Shown here piece after piece: positions 59,808-64,000 of a stretch of 64,000 nucleotides of DNA. The DNA lies in NCBI RefSeq assembly GCF_042655385.1, contig NZ_JBHSMA010000005.1:62001-126000 (forward strand), read 5' to 3'. The stretch comes from Larkinella bovis (lineage in GTDB: Bacteria > Bacteroidota > Bacteroidia > Cytophagales > Spirosomataceae). The notes beneath the pieces are model-generated. The model searched no databases, was not told the origin of the DNA, and saw only the letters and a program-made list of their open reading frames with translations. Each line of letters begins with the position of its first letter. Position 1 is the first letter of the stretch. Both the position numbers and the translations under genes were made by a program.

Positions 59808-59860
59808 AGAGTTGAGTGAGCTATAGAATAATTCTTATACTCGTAACTCATCACTCTTAA
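59808..59860. repeat. AT-word repeat before mtgA
   Basis: AAGAGTTGAGTGAG faces CTCATCACTCTT around a loop containing AGAATAATTCT (itself palindromic). Words match the GAGTTATGAGT family. Confidence 0.6.
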
Positions 59861-59861
59861 C

Positions 59862-59869
59862 TATTTTTG
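59862..59869 (+). promoter_or_regulatory. TATTTTTG -7 box before mtgA
   Basis: A perfect TAnnTTTG match ending six bases before ATG 59876, so the transcript would be leaderless or have 1-2 bases of leader. The -33 position falls in repeat sequence and has no TTG. Confidence 0.5.
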
Positions 59870-59875
59870 CGTTTA

Positions 59876-60676
59876 ATGAATACTCCTCGTCCGGTTAATC
59901 GTTTGCGCTCGTCTACTTCTCCGTCGATTCCTCCCCGTTCGGGTCGATCCCCGCACGTAGGTCCATCCATCCGCCAGCGTCCGTGGCTGGAATGGGTGGT
60001 GCGGCTGGTTACCAAACTGGTTTTGCTGTCGTTTCTGATTTCGTTAGGGTGGGTGATTCTGCTGAAATACCTGCCGGTTTCGGTGACGCCCCTGATGATT
60101 TCACGGAAGCTGGAAGCCATTGGGGAGAATCAGAATAGCCAGCTTTATAAGGACTGGACGCCCTACGAAGACATTTCAAAAGAAGCCGCACTGGCGGTGG
60201 TGGCATCGGAAGATCAGGCTTTCCCCAAACACTGGGGCTTTGATTTTGACGAAATTCAGGACGCCCTCAAGGAAAACCAACGCCGGAAACGCCCGCGTGG
60301 TGCCAGCACGATTTCCCAGCAGGTAGCCAAAAACGTTTTTCTCTGGAACGGACGGAGTTACCTGCGCAAAGGGCTGGAGGTGTACTTTACGTTTCTCATC
60401 GAACTGATCTGGGGCAAAGAACGCATTCTGGAAGTGTATCTGAACGTGGCTGAAACCGGGCCGCTAACGTTTGGAGTCGAAGCGGCATCCCGGCGGTATT
60501 ACGGCCATTCGTCCCGAACCCTCACGCGCACCGAAGCCGCCCGGATTGCGGCCGTATTACCCAATCCGCGTTTATTTTCCATCAAAAAACCGTCGGCCTA
60601 TACCCAGAAGCGTACCCGCCAGATCAGCCAGCAGATGCGTTACCTGGGCGGGCAGCGTTATCTGGAAAATTTGTAG
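59876..60676 (+). CDS. mtgA: Monofunctional biosynthetic peptidoglycan transglycosylase
   Basis: A 266-residue GT51 glycosyltransferase. Residues 1-38 are basic and Pro/Ser/Arg-rich (cytoplasmic), helix about 42-64, then the catalytic domain with Glu112 in ASEDQAFPKHWGFDFDEI, RGASTISQQVAKNVFLW and KERILEVYLNVAETG. It polymerises lipid II into glycan chains on the periplasmic face. No transpeptidase domain is attached. ATG 59876 is preferred over TTG 59867. Confidence 0.94.
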   Translation: MNTPRPVNRLRSSTSPSIPPRSGRSPHVGPSIRQRPWLEWVVRLVTKLVLLSFLISLGWVILLKYLPVSVTPLMISRKLEAIGENQNSQLYKDWTPYEDISKEAALAVVASEDQAFPKHWGFDFDEIQDALKENQRRKRPRGASTISQQVAKNVFLWNGRSYLRKGLEVYFTFLIELIWGKERILEVYLNVAETGPLTFGVEAASRRYYGHSSRTLTRTEAARIAAVLPNPRLFSIKKPSAYTQKRTRQISQQMRYLGGQRYLENL

Positions 60677-60886
60677 TTTCGTGGAAATAATAGTAGTTTT
60701 AATTTCGAATACTGTCGAAGTAAGCCACTGATAATCTGTACTCTTACTTACGTTTACGTAAGTGGATTATAGGACATACTCGGGTGATTTTATTCCTTTT
60801 ATTCGGCGAAATACGAACTTATTTTAACCGGCTAAACCATTTTCCTGTAAGGGTGTAGTCCGTAACTTGAACTGATTATCACAGCA

Positions 60887-61366
60887 ATGGCACGGTCGGC
60901 CAGATACCTGAATTCACCCTCTTTACAGCGCAAACTCTCCGTCTTTATTGTGGATGACGACGAGGATGACCGCCAGTTTATTCTCCGGGCTTTCCAGAAT
61001 ATTGGCGCCAAATACCAGGTTGTTCAGTTTGAAGACGGGGATCAACTCATGAAAAGCCTGCTCGAAAATGACGATGCCGGTGAAAAAGTGGCGCAGTGCG
61101 CGCTGATTATTCTGGATGTTAATATGCACCGCATGAGCGGAACGGAAGTGCTGGAAGCGATCAAAACCAACCCCGCTTTGAAACACATTCCAACCGTCAT
61201 GTTATCGACTTCCATTGAAGAGGATCTGGTGCAGAAAGCGTATAGCCTGGGTGCCAATGGGTATCTGCAGAAACCCAATTTGATGGACGATTATAACCAT
61301 CTGGTGATCAGCATGCAGGCCTGTTTTCTGGAAGTTCCCAGTGTGCGCTGGGCGAACTTGCTGTAA
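60887..61366 (+). CDS. Stand-alone response-regulator receiver protein
   Basis: A 159-residue protein with a single receiver domain: acidic pocket VDDDEDD (residues 22-28), phosphoacceptor Asp77 (IILDVNMHRMSG), Thr/Ser switch (MLSTS) and Lys129 (YLQKP). No output domain. The form resembles Rcp1-type regulators that transmit by protein contact. No histidine kinase is adjacent, so the partner is unknown. An ACTTACGT-TT-ACGTAAGT palindrome lies about 130 bases upstream. Confidence 0.92.
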   Translation: MARSARYLNSPSLQRKLSVFIVDDDEDDRQFILRAFQNIGAKYQVVQFEDGDQLMKSLLENDDAGEKVAQCALIILDVNMHRMSGTEVLEAIKTNPALKHIPTVMLSTSIEEDLVQKAYSLGANGYLQKPNLMDDYNHLVISMQACFLEVPSVRWANLL

Positions 61367-61367
61367 C

Positions 61368-61694
61368 TTATTCCAACTCGGTCGTCGGGTCCCACAGGAC
61401 CTGCGTAAACTGCTGGACGCGATCGTCTTTGACCGCCACTCCTTCGGTCGCCAACAGCTCCTGCATGGCCGTCGGACTTCCGAAAAAATGTTTGCCGGAC
61501 AACACACCCAGGCGGTTGACAACACGGTGGGCCGGAACATCGCGACCGTGGGCGGCATTCATGGCCCAGCCTACCATGCGGGCACCCGCGCGCAAACCCA
61601 GGTAACGGGCAATGGCCCCGTAGGTGGTCACCCGCCCCGGCGGAATCAGCCGGACCACTTCGTAAACATCTTCAAAATAATCACGCTGCTCCAT
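61368..61694 (-). CDS. Alkyltransferase-like (ATL) protein lacking the MGMT cysteine
   Basis: A 108-residue protein with the DNA-binding domain of O6-methylguanine methyltransferases (DYFEDVYEVVRLIPPGRVTT, YGAIARYLGLRAGARMVGWA). The normal active-site PCHRV reads PAHRV, so the cysteine is replaced by alanine. ATL proteins of this kind bind alkylated guanine and hand it to nucleotide excision repair. I chose ATG 61694; a longer frame to 61748 overlaps the DUF3109 gene. It follows that gene by 14 bases. Confidence 0.9.
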   Translation of the reverse strand: MEQRDYFEDVYEVVRLIPPGRVTTYGAIARYLGLRAGARMVGWAMNAAHGRDVPAHRVVNRLGVLSGKHFFGSPTAMQELLATEGVAVKDDRVQQFTQVLWDPTTELE

Positions 61695-61708
61695 CGAAGG
61701 GGACGGAT

Positions 61709-62272
61709 TTACCGGTTTTCGATCTCCTCCACCAGTTCTCCGTACCACTTCTCGCCGTACATCCGGATAAGGGGTTCTTTCAGAAACTTATAGACTTCGA
61801 CGCCCAACTGCTCGCCAAAACTACAGGCCGGATTGCAAATGGGCCAGCGGTCGTAATTCAGGGCGTGGAAATTCTCGTACTTGGTGATGCGGATGGGATA
61901 CAGATGGCACGAAATCGGTTTTTTGAAATTCACTTTCCCATCGTTGTAGGCGGCTTCGATGCCGCACTTGAGAATGCCGCGTTTGTCGTAAGTCGCAAAC
62001 ACACACTCGCGTCCGTCGATGGTAGTCGTAACAAAACCGTCGTCGCCGTCGGATTCGTACAAACCGTGTTTTTCAATGGCTTTGACCCCTTCGGGCATCA
62101 GATACGGTTTGATGAGCGGATAAATTTCCTCCAATATCGGCAATTCATCGGCTTCCAGCGGAGCGCCCAGGTCGCCTTCCACGCAGCAAGCCCCCTTGCA
62201 TTTGTCCAGATTACAAACGAAAAACTTCTCGGCTACATCATCGCTGATGCAGGTGTTATCAATTAAGATCAT
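61709..62272 (-). CDS. DUF3109 family cysteine-cluster protein
   Basis: A 187-residue cytoplasmic protein with conserved cysteine groups: FVCNLDKCKGACCVEGDLGA near the N-terminus (CxxxxCxxxCC), GILKCGIEAA, and ISCHLYPIR followed by WPICNPACSFG. This is the DUF3109/YkgJ-like zinc or iron-sulfur cluster family, common and uncharacterised in Bacteroidota. It sits between the LysM/transglycosylase gene (16 bases upstream) and the ATL gene. Confidence 0.92.
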   Translation of the reverse strand: MILIDNTCISDDVAEKFFVCNLDKCKGACCVEGDLGAPLEADELPILEEIYPLIKPYLMPEGVKAIEKHGLYESDGDDGFVTTTIDGRECVFATYDKRGILKCGIEAAYNDGKVNFKKPISCHLYPIRITKYENFHALNYDRWPICNPACSFGEQLGVEVYKFLKEPLIRMYGEKWYGELVEEIENR

Positions 62273-62288
62273 TGTATTTGAATCGGCC

Positions 62289-64000
62289 TTATTTTTTAAT
62301 GATTTTCAACCGCTGACCTACAGTAACATTACCACCCGAAAGGTGGTTCCAGTCCTGAATCTGATCGACCGTGACGCCGTACTGCCGCGAGATGCGGAAC
62401 ATGGTTTCGCCTTTCTGCACGGTATGGTACACAATTTCTTCCGAAACCAGGGGATCCGTAGTGGACGATGAACGGGTGGTCGAGACGGTGGTGGTTTTTG
62501 GCGCATCCCCGTCGGCTTTCACCAGCAATGTCTGGCCTACCGCCAGTTTGTCGCTCTGATTCAGGTTGTTCCACGCCAGCAGGTCGTTTACGCTGACGTT
62601 GTAAAGCCGGGAAATGCTGTAATAGGTTTGCCCGGCTTCCACCCGGTGTGTCAGCGATTTGGCGGAACGGGTGGAGGGAGTCGAACGGTTTACGCTGGAT
62701 GACGGTTCGGTCGCAGCCTCCGTCGTCGGACGTTTGGCGCTGGCCATCACCGGTGCCGGTTCGGCCGGTTTGCGCTCGGCTGGACGGTTGATGGGCGTGG
62801 AGGTGGTCGTCGACCGAACGGGCGCTGACTCCGGGTTTGAATACCCCGTGCCGGAGTTTTCCGGCCGCACAATCACCACCCGCTGCGTAGTACCCGCATT
62901 CTGCATGGTCATGTTCGGGGTGCTGCTAGCCGGAGTCGTCACCGGCGATTTGGGGGCTGCCGTCTCAACGGGACTGGGTTCCGGTGCGCTGCTGGGCGTA
63001 GTGGCCGGGGCCGGGTTTTCCTTCGGTTCGACTAATTTGGGCGTATATAACTTACGTTCAGAAGCATTGCGCGGAATCGGGTTCGCCGGACGATCGGCGG
63101 CCGACGACTGGCTCAGGCGGTTGTCGCCGGGGCTGGTTGCAGGTTCCGATGCCAGGGGTTGGGATTCGGGAGCCGGTGCGGTTGGCATTTTAATAATTTC
63201 CACCGGTTTGTTGCCGGGTCGGCGTTCGCGCAACCACATCACTCGACCTACCTGCAGCCGGTCTGAACGGTCGATGCGGTTGTAACGCAGGAGCTTTTTC
63301 AGCCGGATTCCGTACATCTGTGAAATGCTTTGCGAGGTTTCACCGGCCTGAACCGTGTGGTAAGGAACCGTGGCCTTCCGCATTTTTTTGGCCAGGTAAT
63401 ACACTTCGTTCTCCGTGACCGGATCGCGGTCGCTCATGTCATTGTAGCGCAGGAAACTAGACACGCTGATACGGGCTTTCCGGGCCAGCGTCGAGGCATT
63501 GTCACCCGCCAGGGCCTGGATACCGGGCAAACCGTTGATTTCGTATAAGACCACATCCGGTTTGCCTTTTGAATAATTCACTTTGCGCAGAATGGGGAAA
63601 CCGGTATCGGTTTTGACATATTTCGCGGCTTTGGTCGCCACCGGCTGGTTCCGATTGATGGCTTGCAACTGGCGCCGAATGGCCGCCACCTGATCGTTCG
63701 TCGCCGGTATGGCCAGCACGTACTCCTTGTCGTTCGGGACGTTATCCCCCAGCACCCAGCGGTTGTATTTCCGGATTTCGGTTTCGTCAATGTTCAGTTC
63801 GCGCGAAATCTGGGCGATGCTTTTGCCGCTGGCGTACGGGTATTCGACGAGGGCCACGGCATTCGCGCTGCGGTAGGTGGGCAAAACGCTGTCGAGCGCA
63901 ATCTTGTGGGCGAAAAACCGCAGGATGTAGCGGTCGGTTTTGTTGTCGAGCGTGATTTCCTTGGCGTAGGACCATTCGGGCGGAACCAGTTTGCTAATGC
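62289..64000 (-). CDS. LysM-repeat lytic-transglycosylase-like protein, start outside the window
   Basis: At least 570 residues, open to the window edge. The visible N-terminal part (KEITLDNKTDRYILRFFAHK, then YASGKSIAQISRELNIDETE) resembles the end of an MltD-type lytic transglycosylase domain and its linker. Three LysM domains follow: YHTVQAGETSQSISQMYGIR, HRVEAGQTYYSISRLYNVSV and YHTVQKGETMFRISRQYGVT, with a long Pro/Ser/Thr/Ala-rich linker between the first and second. It would bind and cut or remodel peptidoglycan; the catalytic part lies outside. First visible gene of the operon with DUF3109 and ATL. Confidence 0.85.
   Translation of the reverse strand, partial: ISKLVPPEWSYAKEITLDNKTDRYILRFFAHKIALDSVLPTYRSANAVALVEYPYASGKSIAQISRELNIDETEIRKYNRWVLGDNVPNDKEYVLAIPATNDQVAAIRRQLQAINRNQPVATKAAKYVKTDTGFPILRKVNYSKGKPDVVLYEINGLPGIQALAGDNASTLARKARISVSSFLRYNDMSDRDPVTENEVYYLAKKMRKATVPYHTVQAGETSQSISQMYGIRLKKLLRYNRIDRSDRLQVGRVMWLRERRPGNKPVEIIKMPTAPAPESQPLASEPATSPGDNRLSQSSAADRPANPIPRNASERKLYTPKLVEPKENPAPATTPSSAPEPSPVETAAPKSPVTTPASSTPNMTMQNAGTTQRVVIVRPENSGTGYSNPESAPVRSTTTSTPINRPAERKPAEPAPVMASAKRPTTEAATEPSSSVNRSTPSTRSAKSLTHRVEAGQTYYSISRLYNVSVNDLLAWNNLNQSDKLAVGQTLLVKADGDAPKTTTVSTTRSSSTTDPLVSEEIVYHTVQKGETMFRISRQYGVTVDQIQDWNHLSGGNVTVGQRLKIIKK

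Larger units (their letters stand above)
59680..59875. other. Structured gap before mtgA
   Basis: It contains a GC-rich hairpin after the previous gene (GGGCGGCACT...AGTGCTGCC, about 59690-59722), possibly a terminator without a U-tract, then an AT-word element and the mtgA -7 box. No gene is visible. Confidence 0.5.

Overview
The window is chromosomal DNA from a member of the Bacteroidota, most likely order Cytophagales, family Spirosomataceae (Spirosoma/Larkinella-like). Grounds: a SusC/SusD pair with a FecI/FecR signalling couple, BatA-type and DUF3109 proteins, large FtsX/MacB permeases of the Bacteroidota type, near-absence of Shine-Dalgarno sequences, and TAnnTTTG-like -7 promoter boxes instead of sigma70 boxes. 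I see no rRNA, tRNA, insertion sequence, prophage or CRISPR array. The assignment rests on protein resemblance only.

Layout. 1-177: tail of a mannonate dehydratase. 258-1983: secreted alpha/beta hydrolase plus membrane protein. 2202-5219: PadR regulator with a prefix-domain ABC permease. 5301-9052: UPF1-like helicase, DHFR-family protein, AraC regulator, then a decayed PadR copy. 9239-17408: sigma factor, FecR, STN-domain SusC, SusD and an M14 peptidase, which together look like a surface-signalled peptide or amide uptake locus. 17710-33683: three tandem MacB-like permeases, a DUF4097 protein, a fourth permease, one ABC ATPase, an aminotransferase on the other strand, then TolC and MacA-type subunits, so a complete efflux or envelope-stress transporter set. 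33869-40538: housekeeping genes (gpsA, HIT, greA, fmt, folA, BatA-like, phosphoesterase). 40609-45945: rimP-nusA-infB on the minus strand. 46188-55206: endonuclease-like protein, moaE/moaD, mutarotase, glycosidase, LEA-like protein, lipase-like and S9 peptidases. 55336-64000: small enzymes, a 54-residue Cys/Lys-rich protein, hemW-like, mtgA, a lone response regulator, and an operon of a LysM/transglycosylase-like protein, DUF3109 and an alkyltransferase-like protein.

The strongest non-gene signal is regulatory. Four transporter-associated transcription units (PadR/permease, first permease of the array, DUF4097, fourth permease) each carry a sigma54-like GG(C/T)A(T/A)-N5-TTGA element just upstream of the first gene, preceded 40-80 bases upstream by GGACA/TGTCC repeats. 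A fifth set of GGACA palindromes lies in front of the decayed PadR copy. This points to one enhancer-binding-protein regulon; the activator is not in the window.

A second theme is intergenic structure: at least 16 quasi-palindromic elements built from short words (GAGTTATGAGTTAAGAG type, CTGGATG/CTGGATA type, and a GC-rich 20-mer), some perfect over 36 bp and some forming the ends of reading frames. A third is intrinsic terminators inside the leaders of rimP-nusA-infB and greA, suggesting attenuation of transcription-factor genes.
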